Shown here piece by piece: positions 33,349 to 41,593 of a stretch of 64,000 nt of DNA. Made by a program: the position numbers and the translations under genes. The DNA is taken from positions 62,001 to 126,000 of the forward strand of contig SWJS01000002.1 in the NCBI GenBank assembly GCA_007556525.1. The letters are read 5' to 3'. Within the stretch, counting starts at the first letter, position 1; the number at the start of each line of letters is the position of its first letter. Below the pieces are notes generated by a model. That model was not told where the DNA came from. It did no database searches and was given only the letters and a program-made list of their open reading frames with translations. The DNA is from Lysobacteraceae bacterium CU05-9. GTDB lineage: Bacteria; Pseudomonadota; Gammaproteobacteria; Xanthomonadales; Xanthomonadaceae.

Positions 33349-34056
33349 TCAGTCAATTTGCTGCAGATAACCACGCCCGCCGATCCGCGTCATCTGCCGC
33401 TCAATCCACGCCGCACGTCGACCCACGTAGGGACCTGGATTGCGGGAGTTGTATTTTTTCGGGTTCGGTAACACGGCTGCTAAGCGCGCCGCTTCCGACT
33501 TCGACAACTTCGATGCATCCTTCCGCCAAAACTGACGCGCCGCCGCCTGCGCACCATAAACCCCGTCACCCATTTCGGCGATGTTGGCGTAAACCTCGAT
33601 GATGCGATGCTTTGGCCACAACGTTTCGATCAACAGCGTGTACCAAGCTTCCAATGCCTTACGGAAATAACCGCCGCCGCTCCAGAGAAACAAATTTTTG
33701 GCGACCTGCTGCGAAATCGTCGAGCCACCGCGCACCCGACCACCGCGCTTGTTGTTTTTGTAAGCCTTCTCAATGGCCGTGACATCGAAGCCGTAATGCT
33801 CCGCGAATAACTGATCTTCGGCGGCAACCAATGCCACCGGAACGTGCGGCGACATCGCAGACAACGGACGCCAATCGTAATACCACTTGTAGTCCTTTTC
33901 GCCGGTGACCCATGCATCGACCTGCCGCCACAACATGAAGGAGGACATTGCCGGCGGGACGAAACGCAGCAACAGCACCTGCACGATGCTAATCAAAACC
34001 AGCGACAGAACAATTCGCCAGATCCACCAAAATAAGCCGCGCTTCTTTTTTTCCAT
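33349..34056 (-). CDS. mtgA: Monofunctional peptidoglycan glycosyltransferase
   Basis: The 235-residue protein has one N-terminal membrane anchor (residues 9-30) and a GT51 domain. The catalytic E-D-Q-L-F-A-E-H-Y-G-F-D lies near residue 76, G-G-S-T-I-S-Q-Q-V-A-K-N-L-F-L near 104 and E-V-Y-A-N-I-A-E-M-G near 148. It polymerises lipid II into glycan strands at the outer face of the inner membrane. I chose the ATG followed by E-K-K-K-R; upstream frame sequence lies in the divergent gene. Confidence 0.93.
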   Translation of the reverse strand: MEKKKRGLFWWIWRIVLSLVLISIVQVLLLRFVPPAMSSFMLWRQVDAWVTGEKDYKWYYDWRPLSAMSPHVPVALVAAEDQLFAEHYGFDVTAIEKAYKNNKRGGRVRGGSTISQQVAKNLFLWSGGGYFRKALEAWYTLLIETLWPKHRIIEVYANIAEMGDGVYGAQAAARQFWRKDASKLSKSEAARLAAVLPNPKKYNSRNPGPYVGRRAAWIERQMTRIGGRGYLQQID

Positions 34057-34091
34057 GTTCCCAAGTGTAGACGAAACGCTACACTGACAGA

Positions 34092-35318
34092 ATGAGCACA
34101 CCCTATCCCCCAAGCAGCATGGCCATGCAGCAGCAACTGCAGAATCAGGCGAACCAGCTGTGTCAAATTGCTTTCTCAAACCTATCCAAAGGCTCACACG
34201 ACGCCGCCATCGGTTTGCTCGAACGGGCCTTGCAGATTGTTCCCGACCACGCACTGGCGCACGCCTATCTCGGACGTGCGTATGCCGCGAGCGGTGACGT
34301 CGCGAAAGCACGCGCCTCTTTCGACAGAGCCATCGCCGCCATGCCGACCGCCTGGGGCCCGCGCTTCGAGAAAGCGCAATTCCTCGAGCAAATCGGCGAC
34401 ACGATCGGCGCTACGTTCTATTGGCGTACCGGTCTGATTTACTTGACGGACGCGGATCGATCGAACGCCGACCTTGCAAGTTTAATAAACATCGCGAGCG
34501 AAGCCGTTGCAGTCAACAACAGCAAATTGCGCGAGTATTTATGGGAAAACGTGGAAGAGCTCTGCGAGGGCGAGTCAGAGAAGGATCTCAAACGATTTCA
34601 CCATTGCCTCGATATCATGACGGGCAAGAGGCGATTTATCACCGCAACGCCCCTGTCCGTGCCGGTTCCGGGTCTGCCAGCCATTCAATTTTTTGATCGG
34701 TCTGATTTTGCGTGGGCTAAGGACGTTGAAGACCAAACGGACTTAGTACTCGCCGAACTCAACGAGATTACTGCAAACGATACGGCTGGTTTTATTCCGT
34801 ACGTTCAAACGGCTGAAGGCGATGACTCGGGACAGTTTGGCGCGCTAGACAATGACGACGGCTGGAGCGCGTACTTCCTCTGGAATCAGGGCAAGCGTGT
34901 CGATGAACATTGCGCACGGTGTCCGAACACCGAAGCGGCCATCAACATGGCTCCACAGATTAAGGTCAAGGACCGTGCGCCCGCGGTGTTTTTCAGTGCG
35001 CTAAAGCCGCATACCGACATCCCGCCGCACAATGGTGCGACGAATGCGCGACTCACAGTTCATTTGCCGCTCATCATTCCGGACAACTGCGCGCTGCAGG
35101 TTGGGGACGACATCCGCACCTGGAAAATGCGGGAATTACTGATTTTCGACGACACAATCCGCCATGCGGCCTGGAATCACAGCGATGAACGGCGGGTGGT
35201 TTTGATTTTTGACGTATGGAACCCGTTCCTGTCCACACTTGAACAAGCGCTAATCGCCCGCACTATTGAAGGCATGGTTGACTACTACGGAAATTCAAAT
35301 GACCTTGGCGAGCTCTGA
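34092..35318 (+). CDS. TPR protein with aspartyl/asparaginyl beta-hydroxylase domain
   Basis: The 408-residue protein has tetratricopeptide-like helices in residues 20-140 (A-A-I-G-L-L-E-R-A-L-Q-I-V-P-D-H-A-L-A-H, then A-R-A-S-F-D-R-A-I-A). The C-terminal part is an Asp/Asn hydroxylase domain (290-395). It shows K-P-H-T-D-I-P-P-H-N-G near residue 304 and I-R-H-A-A-W-N-H near 356, the two histidine sites for iron, and R-R-V-V-L-I-F-D-V-W for 2-oxoglutarate. The protein target is unknown. It overlaps hslO by 20 nt. Confidence 0.85.
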   Translation: MSTPYPPSSMAMQQQLQNQANQLCQIAFSNLSKGSHDAAIGLLERALQIVPDHALAHAYLGRAYAASGDVAKARASFDRAIAAMPTAWGPRFEKAQFLEQIGDTIGATFYWRTGLIYLTDADRSNADLASLINIASEAVAVNNSKLREYLWENVEELCEGESEKDLKRFHHCLDIMTGKRRFITATPLSVPVPGLPAIQFFDRSDFAWAKDVEDQTDLVLAELNEITANDTAGFIPYVQTAEGDDSGQFGALDNDDGWSAYFLWNQGKRVDEHCARCPNTEAAINMAPQIKVKDRAPAVFFSALKPHTDIPPHNGATNARLTVHLPLIIPDNCALQVGDDIRTWKMRELLIFDDTIRHAAWNHSDERRVVLIFDVWNPFLSTLEQALIARTIEGMVDYYGNSNDLGEL

Positions 35319-36195
35319 TCAACTGACACGCTTCATGCTGCCCGAATTGGGCATCCGTGGCGTGGCAATCCATTTGCAGGATTCTTTATCCAAAATTCAA
35401 TCGCGCCCCGAATACTCCGAAGCGGTTTCGCAACTGCTGGGTGAGGCGGTGGCGGCTGCGTCGATTTTGTCATCGCATGTGAAAGTCGACGGGCGTCTGT
35501 CGCTGCAGCTGAAGTCGAACGGCGCCCTGCGCACGTTGTTTGCGGAAAGCACGGCGAATCACACGGTCCGTGGCATCGCGCAGATCGCGGAAGACATGGC
35601 GGCACCGGAAGTGATAGATCTGACGGCGAACGGTTTGGACCAGTACTTGGCGATCACTATCGAAAACCGCGGTGTGGGCAACCGTGAGATGCAGCGCTAT
35701 CAAGGCCTGGTCGAAGTGAACGGCCCAACGCTTGCCGGCGCGCTGGAGAACTACTTCGTGCAGTCGGAACAATTGCCGACGCGATTCCTGCTGGCGGCGG
35801 GTAATGGCCAGGCGGCAGGTCTGATGCTCCAAAAGCTCCCTGAGACCGCGCAGGACCAGGACGGCTGGGACCGGGCGACCGCCCTGTTCGACACACTGGG
35901 CGAGGCAGAGTTGCTGGAAACGGCATCAGCGGACGTTTTGCACCGTTTATTCCATGAAGAGACGCTCGACATCCTCGAGACGCAGGAAATCGGCTTTGCC
36001 TGTTCATGTTCCCGTGAGCGTGCCCGCGACATGCTGGCGTCCTTGGGTCCGGAGGAAGGCGTCGAGCCGACTGAGGACGATACCAACGTGAAATGTGAGT
36101 TTTGCGGTGAGGAGTACGTTTTTACGGCGTCTGAAATGGCTGAGATTCATAGTGAAGCAGAATCTGAACAGGCAGGTTCGTCGACCTTGCATTAA
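35299..36195 (+). CDS. hslO: Redox-regulated chaperone Hsp33
   Basis: The 298-residue protein is Hsp33, a holdase switched on by disulfide formation under oxidative stress. The zinc-binding cysteines are complete: C-S-C-S-R-E-R near residue 236 and C-E-F-C-G-E-E-Y near residue 267. The start at 35299 lies within the end of the upstream gene. Length is normal. Confidence 0.94.
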   Translation: MTLASSDQLTRFMLPELGIRGVAIHLQDSLSKIQSRPEYSEAVSQLLGEAVAAASILSSHVKVDGRLSLQLKSNGALRTLFAESTANHTVRGIAQIAEDMAAPEVIDLTANGLDQYLAITIENRGVGNREMQRYQGLVEVNGPTLAGALENYFVQSEQLPTRFLLAAGNGQAAGLMLQKLPETAQDQDGWDRATALFDTLGEAELLETASADVLHRLFHEETLDILETQEIGFACSCSRERARDMLASLGPEEGVEPTEDDTNVKCEFCGEEYVFTASEMAEIHSEAESEQAGSSTLH

Positions 36196-36196
36196 G

Positions 36197-36249
36197 TACG
36201 GAATAGTTGTTAAATAAACATAAATGACCTGTAAACGGATTATTCCGTA
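36197..36249. repeat. Inverted repeat between hslO and a secreted protein gene
   Basis: TACGGAATA (36197-36205) and TATTCCGTA (36241-36249) are perfect 9-bp arms separated by 35 AT-rich bases. It has no T-run and so is not a typical terminator. It may be part of a promoter-operator region for the next gene. Confidence 0.45.
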
Positions 36250-36291
36250 ACAGGGGAACTTTCGCGCAACCGTATTGGTCTATTTCATTCC

Positions 36292-37125
36292 ATGATGAAA
36301 CGTTGGCTGACAACTGGTCTCTTGCTTCTCGCCACACCATTTGCGGTGTCCTCGGCGATGGCGCAATCTGCTGCGAAGAATGCAACCGTTTTGCCGCTGT
36401 GGAACAGCAATAATGGCAAGGTTGAGGCACTTTTGTTGATCGAACCCGCCAGCAATAGCCGTTGGCAGATGGGTGCGAGCTCCCTCGAGAAGTCGCTGGG
36501 TTTGAGTGGTCGCGATACTTTGGGCATGGTCTGCAAGAACAGCGTGTCGACTTCTGCGATTTCGAACATGTCCGGCAACTGTGTGTTGGCAGCCGTTGAT
36601 GGCGATGGCCGTCGCAATGCGAGCGCATTCAGCGGTGTCAGCTTGACGCGCAATGGCAACCGTATTGGTGTGATGGCGGGCCGTAACGCCTCCTCGCTTC
36701 CGACTTGGTTGGCATCGGGCCGCAGCGACAACAACTCGCAGATCAATCAGAACAGCCTGATGATTTTTGGCGATAAGAAGATTGGACGCGAAGCCACGAT
36801 CTCGATCGGCGGCACGATTGCACGCGCACGCTTGGTGCCGGCAGATCACGTTCCGCAACTGGCCGATCGTTGGGATATGAGTGCATTGAGTGTTGGCGCA
36901 GGCGTCGGAAACTTCAGTGCCAGTGTTGTGGGTCGCGTCGTCGACACGCCAAACACCGCAAGTTTCAAGAATGTCGGCGTCGGCATTAACTGGAAGGCAC
37001 CTTGGAAGGGCGAGTTCAGCATCGGTGCTGAGAACGTCATTACCCGTGGCAAGAACCCATTCGGCACGAACAGTGATGCGGAAGAAGGGGCAACCCCTTA
37101 TGTCCGGTATCAACAAGGCCTGTAG
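36292..37125 (+). CDS. Secreted or outer-membrane protein of unknown function
   Basis: The 277-residue product has a clear signal peptide (M-M-K-R-W-L-T-T-G-L-L-L-L-A-T-P-F-A-V-S-S-A-M-A cut before Q-S-A). The mature part is rich in Asn, Ser and Gly with alternating strands (V-G-V-G-I-N-W-K-A-P-W-K-G-E-F-S-I-G-A-E-N), which suggests a beta-barrel or beta-rich periplasmic protein. A cysteine pair (M-V-C-K-N and G-N-C-V-L) may form a disulfide. I do not recognise the family. Confidence 0.75.
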   Translation: MMKRWLTTGLLLLATPFAVSSAMAQSAAKNATVLPLWNSNNGKVEALLLIEPASNSRWQMGASSLEKSLGLSGRDTLGMVCKNSVSTSAISNMSGNCVLAAVDGDGRRNASAFSGVSLTRNGNRIGVMAGRNASSLPTWLASGRSDNNSQINQNSLMIFGDKKIGREATISIGGTIARARLVPADHVPQLADRWDMSALSVGAGVGNFSASVVGRVVDTPNTASFKNVGVGINWKAPWKGEFSIGAENVITRGKNPFGTNSDAEEGATPYVRYQQGL

Positions 37126-37281
37126 CACGCTCACACCCGTAAATCTGTCCTTCCTTTGTAGCTCAAATCACGACTGTTTTGGTTCAATGTTCTGATTTGA
37201 GACAATGATACGTTTCAGAGTTCTGGATTTTGGCTAATAATTGAATTGCGCAATAATGCGCGATCATTGATTAGGTGCTAA

Positions 37282-37524
37282 ATGTTGCTTAAGAAATTCG
37301 CTCTTGTCGTTGGTGCTGTTTTATTGACCTGTACTGCCGGTGCTCTTTCTGCCTCTGGTTCCAGGCCTAGCCTCCCTAACATGGACACTGATCCACCTAA
37401 GCAAGTGGGCCAACCACTTTGCGTGCAGGGCGGTTGCTACGTCACCTACTGCAACAGCTACGGTTGCGACCTTGTATTTGAAGCCAGCGATCCATTTGAC
37501 CGCGATTTTAGGCAACAACAGTAA
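37282..37524 (+). CDS. Small secreted cysteine-containing protein
   Basis: The 80-residue product has a signal peptide (residues 1-24, ending G-A-L-S-A-S) and a short mature chain with four cysteines in Q-P-L-C-V-Q-G-G-C-Y-V-T-Y-C-N-S-Y-G-C. This looks like a disulfide-stabilised peptide. No family is recognised. A strong terminator follows 28 nt after its stop, supporting a real transcription unit. Confidence 0.65.
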   Translation: MLLKKFALVVGAVLLTCTAGALSASGSRPSLPNMDTDPPKQVGQPLCVQGGCYVTYCNSYGCDLVFEASDPFDRDFRQQQ

Positions 37525-37551
37525 ACCTTTGTAATTTCCCTAATTTGAAAG

Positions 37552-37581
37552 CAGACCGAGAATTTCTCGGTCTGTTTTTTT
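37552..37581 (+). terminator. Rho-independent terminator
   Basis: CAGACCGAG and CTCGGTCTG form a perfect 9-bp stem with a 5-base loop, followed by seven T. It ends the transcript of the small secreted protein. The AT-rich remainder up to 37705 holds no gene. Confidence 0.92.
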
Positions 37582-37705
37582 AGCCCTTAATGGTTTCAAT
37601 CAAACAACACGAACAAGCGGATGAATTTCAAAAAATTGAATTAAAAAATTTTTATCAGAAGAAACGAGGGTTCACGAAGACTGTGATTGCAGTCTAGAAA
37701 TACCG

Positions 37706-38698
37706 TTAGGCGCTCCAATTCACGCGGATACCCCACCCGAGCAACCTCTCAGCTTGACTCAGCTCAACGGCAGTTGCTGCGACGTCACTGTCACGTATAC
37801 GCAGCTCAGCAAACAACATATCAATATCGGACTGCGACAGACAATGGTCGATTAACTCCTGACAACGCAGCCGAGAAGCATGCAAACCTTGCCGCCACTG
37901 CATGAGGATATCGTGATGCCGTAACTTGGCACCGCCGCCGACCTGCGCCACCAGTGAATGAATTCCTTCCCGCGCTTCGTTCAGCAGATCCGGCGCTGAG
38001 GATGTCCGTAGACGATCTGAGATGCCCGCCATCGCATCGTTATAGGCGTTTCTAGCGTCGCTTGCCTGCGCATTGTTACGCACCGTCTCAACATCCAGAA
38101 TCGCCCGCTCCATCCACGGCAGAAGATCCTTCGCACGTTTGAGCAGTCCCGACTCACCGAGCAAGAAGTCGACGTGCGCCACTTCCTCACGCGCAACCTT
38201 GGCGAGCACTCCGTCCGCGTGGTGGCTAACAAATCTCCAGACGCCTCCCGGCTTAGTCAGCTGCAATGCCTGCTCAATGGCATCAGATCGTGGCGTGATG
38301 TATTCCCAACCGAATTGGCTGGTCAGAACATTGAACTGCGTCGGGTCGCCACCGGCAAGCAATTTCGACTGTGCTTCGCCTAACCCACAATTGCCAATCA
38401 ATTTGACATCGACATGCGATGCGCTGTTCAGCCATGTCGGGTGAATCCCCGCCAGGTCAATGCCCCGTATTAACCACGTCGACGCGTTATTGAACCCCGC
38501 CAAAAACTTCGGCACCGGCCCATTCCCCGTCGCAATGTCCAGCACCGCGGCACCCTCAGGAATCTCCGATGCAACCTCATGCCAAAAATCGCCAATCGCG
38601 CCCGAATATCCGTCATCCAGGCTCGTTGCACAGGAATGCAGCGCGCCAGTCTGCCAGTACTCACTCCACGCATCTTCACGGGTAATTTCTGCCGTCAC
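37706..38698 (-). CDS. SAM-dependent methyltransferase (class I)
   Basis: The 330-residue protein has a Rossmann-type methyltransferase core in its N-terminal half. Motif I V-L-D-I-A-T-G-N-G-P lies near residue 52, followed by I-R-G-I-D-L-A-G and F-N-V-L-T-S-Q-F-G-W-E-Y, then L-T-K-P-G-G-V-W-R-F-V. The C-terminal half is helical and unrecognised. The substrate is unknown. It lies downstream of the TonB receptor gene but behind a terminator. Confidence 0.85.
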   Translation of the reverse strand: MTAEITREDAWSEYWQTGALHSCATSLDDGYSGAIGDFWHEVASEIPEGAAVLDIATGNGPVPKFLAGFNNASTWLIRGIDLAGIHPTWLNSASHVDVKLIGNCGLGEAQSKLLAGGDPTQFNVLTSQFGWEYITPRSDAIEQALQLTKPGGVWRFVSHHADGVLAKVAREEVAHVDFLLGESGLLKRAKDLLPWMERAILDVETVRNNAQASDARNAYNDAMAGISDRLRTSSAPDLLNEAREGIHSLVAQVGGGAKLRHHDILMQWRQGLHASRLRCQELIDHCLSQSDIDMLFAELRIRDSDVAATAVELSQAERLLGWGIRVNWSA

Positions 38699-38730
38699 AT
38701 CCTACTCCGTCTAACCAATATGACCAGTAT

Positions 38731-38761
38731 AAAAAGAAAGGGCTCACGAGGGAGCCCTTTC
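38731..38761 (-). terminator. Rho-independent terminator of the TonB receptor gene
   Basis: On the reverse strand AAAGGGCTC and GAGCCCTTT form a 9-bp stem followed by CTTTTT. It lies 32 nt after the receptor stop codon. Confidence 0.85.
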
Positions 38762-38792
38762 CTGTTCTTGCAAACTTCAAGCTACGTTTCTA

Positions 38793-41399
38793 TCAGAAGC
38801 GTTGCGTGTAGCGCATGTAGATCGTGCGACCGTATGCGTCATACAGGTAGAAGTTCCAAGGACGACCGCCGTGGCCGGCCAACTGCGGGTACTTGTTCGC
38901 CACATTGTTAACACCAACCTGAACCGTCGCATTCCAGGGCGTATTGTACGTCGTGAAGATGTTATGCAGCGTGTAGCTGGCAACATCATTGCCTTCATTC
39001 GTGACGTTCGAATCAATATAGTTGTGCGACGTACCAAAAGTCCAGTCGCCTACGTTGTACGTATTGACAAGGTTGGCACGCATCGATGGCAAACCTTCGA
39101 CTCCGACGTAATCATTCGTCTGACCGCTATTGGAGATCTCATACTTCAACACCTTCGCAATGTTCAACTGATTGCGCATCTTGCCCGGACCCAGGTCAAA
39201 ACGTGTACGGAGGATCGTATCCAAATACTGCGCGTGGAGATCGCCTTCGTTCGCGTAACCGGTGTTGATCCGTTGGATCGATCCATCCGCGAAACGAATA
39301 ACTTCAAAACCGGCAGGCAGCGTGCCCGATGCAGGGTTCGCCGTTCGGTTAATGACAGTCTGTGCGCCGATCGAGGAGATCAGGTTCGAAATCTTGACGT
39401 CGCGATAGTCAGCCGTTATGTTGAACCAGTCGGTTGGATCAAACGCGAAACCAACCGAATATTGCTTCGACTGTTCGGAACTCAGGTTCGCGTTCTTCTG
39501 GAAGTATGTGTCCACCTGGCAAGCGTTGCCAGGGCCACAAGTCGCAGCGTCCGTAACCGACTCTGCAGAGAACGAAGTATTCTGAGTGAGAATTTCAAGG
39601 TCCGGCGCCATAAAGCCTTCACCGTACGATCCGCGGAACGTCAGGTTAGCCAGTGGCTGCCAGCGCATCGCAATCTTAGGCGAGAAATCGGACCCGTAAT
39701 CGCTGTATTTGTCGAAACGACCAGCCAATGTGATGTCCAAGCTCTTTGCAATTGGGAACAGCCACTCGAAGAATGCAGAGCCGACATTGCGCGAACCCGC
39801 TGCCGAGTTACCAGATGAACCGTCGATCAGGTTGGCTTCGGAGAGCTTGTCGAAAATGTTCGCAAAATCTTCCTTACGGTATTCAGCGCCGAGGACTGCG
39901 TTCGAAGTGCCGCCCGCCATTTCGAAAACGTCGAAGTTCGAGATGACGAACATTTCGTTGACGTCATAGAACGACTGCTTGCCGATCGTCGCGGTAACAC
40001 CTGGCAGTTCCTTGCCTGCGTTTTCTGGCAGACGGTAGAACGGATCAGCTGCGCTGTACGAGCCGTCGGAGAATGCTGCCACGACAAGTGGGTTCACCGT
40101 GTAGCCCGTACCTGTCTCGGAAAAGCGGTAGCTACTACGGCGCAAGCCAAAGTCAAGGTCAACCTTATCCCAAACGCGACCCTTAAAACCAATCAAACCG
40201 TCGGTAATTGTTGCATCAGTACTCGTGTCGCGGTTACCGAATGCAGCCAAACGGTGATAAAGATAGGTAGGTTGCCCGTCGCCCTTGACGACGTCATTAT
40301 CACTGTTGTCAGGAACGATGAAGAGACCGGGCACGGGCGCATAACGGCCGAACGATTCGACCTTGTTTGCCGAAGCGGTCAGGTAGGTCGTCCAGTTATC
40401 GTTGATGTTGTATTCACCACGAGCGAACATACCTTTTGTTTTCGTGGAAGCTTCGTTTGCCGCAACGGCATTGAAGTCAAACGAACACTGCTTAACCGTA
40501 GTGGCCAATCCTGTATTCGGATCAAGCACCTTGGCGTCTCGTAACCAGAAGCCATCGGAATTACATGCGAAGCCAGGTAGTGCTGCCGACGGGCTCAAAA
40601 CTAACTTGCCAGCGTTCGGGCCAGTCGTTGGGACATATGGAGTACGGTAATTATTACCGTAACCCGACACACCCTGCTCATACCCAATTTGATCGCGCGT
40701 ATAGACCATACCGCGTTCCGTAGAGCTGACGCCGGCAATCAGGCTACCGCGCTCACCCGAAGTACCAAAAGTCGCCGAGAACTCAGCCGTGTCGCCACCT
40801 TTCACAGCGGTTTGACCGATACCGTAACGGATTTCCGCGCCGTTGAAGTCCTTACGCAGGATGACGTTCACCACGCCGCCGATGGCGTCCGAACCGTATA
40901 CAGCCGATGCGCCGTCCGTCAAGATTTCAACGCGTTCAATTGCTGCCGTAGGGATTGAGTTCAAGTCGTTCGAAGACGCTGAAAATGGCGCCTTAGGAAG
41001 ACGGCGTCCGTCGATCAGCACGAGAGTACGTTGCGAACCCAGACCGCCCAAGTCAATCGTTGCCAGGGCTTGCGCCGACGAACCGGATTGCGGGCGGAAG
41101 TTACCGGACGATGCGGCTGGAATATCACGCATGACATCAGCAACGGTCGTCTTACCGGTTTGGTCAAGGTCTTGCTTGGTCATGACTTGGACTGGCGTTG
41201 CGCCTTCAACGTCAGCGCGCTTCAGGCGCGAACCCGTAACGGTGACCTTACCAACGCTCTTCGTGGTGGTCGTGTCGTCTTTCTTCGCGTCGTCGTTGCT
41301 GTCCTGTGCGGAAGCAACGCCAGCAAATGCGATGGTCGTAAAGCCGGCGATCAAGCCGAACTTAATTGCATCAGCCAACTTAGTGTTGGTTACTTTCAT
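38793..41399 (-). CDS. TonB-dependent outer-membrane receptor
   Basis: The 868-residue protein has a signal peptide (cut after A-G-V-A-S-A), a TonB-box region with V-T-V-T-G-S-R-L near residue 50, and a plug domain. The plug shows A-T-P-V-Q-V-M-T-K-Q-D-L-D, V-L-I-D-G-R-R-L-P and I-L-T-D-G-A-S-A-V-Y-G-S-D-A-I-G-G-V-V-N-V-I. A 22-strand-type barrel follows, ending with the aromatic Y-M-R-Y-T-Q-R-F. It belongs to the Oar-like/large Xanthomonadales receptor group. The ligand is unknown; no transport genes flank it. Confidence 0.92.
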   Translation of the reverse strand: MKVTNTKLADAIKFGLIAGFTTIAFAGVASAQDSNDDAKKDDTTTTKSVGKVTVTGSRLKRADVEGATPVQVMTKQDLDQTGKTTVADVMRDIPAASSGNFRPQSGSSAQALATIDLGGLGSQRTLVLIDGRRLPKAPFSASSNDLNSIPTAAIERVEILTDGASAVYGSDAIGGVVNVILRKDFNGAEIRYGIGQTAVKGGDTAEFSATFGTSGERGSLIAGVSSTERGMVYTRDQIGYEQGVSGYGNNYRTPYVPTTGPNAGKLVLSPSAALPGFACNSDGFWLRDAKVLDPNTGLATTVKQCSFDFNAVAANEASTKTKGMFARGEYNINDNWTTYLTASANKVESFGRYAPVPGLFIVPDNSDNDVVKGDGQPTYLYHRLAAFGNRDTSTDATITDGLIGFKGRVWDKVDLDFGLRRSSYRFSETGTGYTVNPLVVAAFSDGSYSAADPFYRLPENAGKELPGVTATIGKQSFYDVNEMFVISNFDVFEMAGGTSNAVLGAEYRKEDFANIFDKLSEANLIDGSSGNSAAGSRNVGSAFFEWLFPIAKSLDITLAGRFDKYSDYGSDFSPKIAMRWQPLANLTFRGSYGEGFMAPDLEILTQNTSFSAESVTDAATCGPGNACQVDTYFQKNANLSSEQSKQYSVGFAFDPTDWFNITADYRDVKISNLISSIGAQTVINRTANPASGTLPAGFEVIRFADGSIQRINTGYANEGDLHAQYLDTILRTRFDLGPGKMRNQLNIAKVLKYEISNSGQTNDYVGVEGLPSMRANLVNTYNVGDWTFGTSHNYIDSNVTNEGNDVASYTLHNIFTTYNTPWNATVQVGVNNVANKYPQLAGHGGRPWNFYLYDAYGRTIYMRYTQRF

Positions 41400-41527
41400 T
41401 ATTACTCTCTCTCTGAGTGTGAAAATTTACTGCACAATCCGCCCAACAATTGAAACCTGAACGGGTTGCAACGTTAAATTGGGGTTATTGCGAGGATAAC
41501 GCAAAGTTCACGTCTTTGCATACCTTT

Positions 41528-41547
41528 GTTAAACAAAAGTGTTTAAC
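41528..41547. promoter_or_regulatory. 20-bp palindrome upstream of the TonB receptor gene
   Basis: GTTAAAC-AAAAGT-GTTTAAC is a perfect 7-bp inverted repeat with a 6-base spacer, 129 nt before the receptor start and 47 nt behind the pckG stop. The spacing of the half-sites fits a dimeric regulator. The surrounding 41400-41593 gap otherwise holds no gene. Confidence 0.5.
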
Positions 41548-41593
41548 TTTCATTAAGATACGTGAAATCAATGACTTAGCGCACGTTTCGAAG

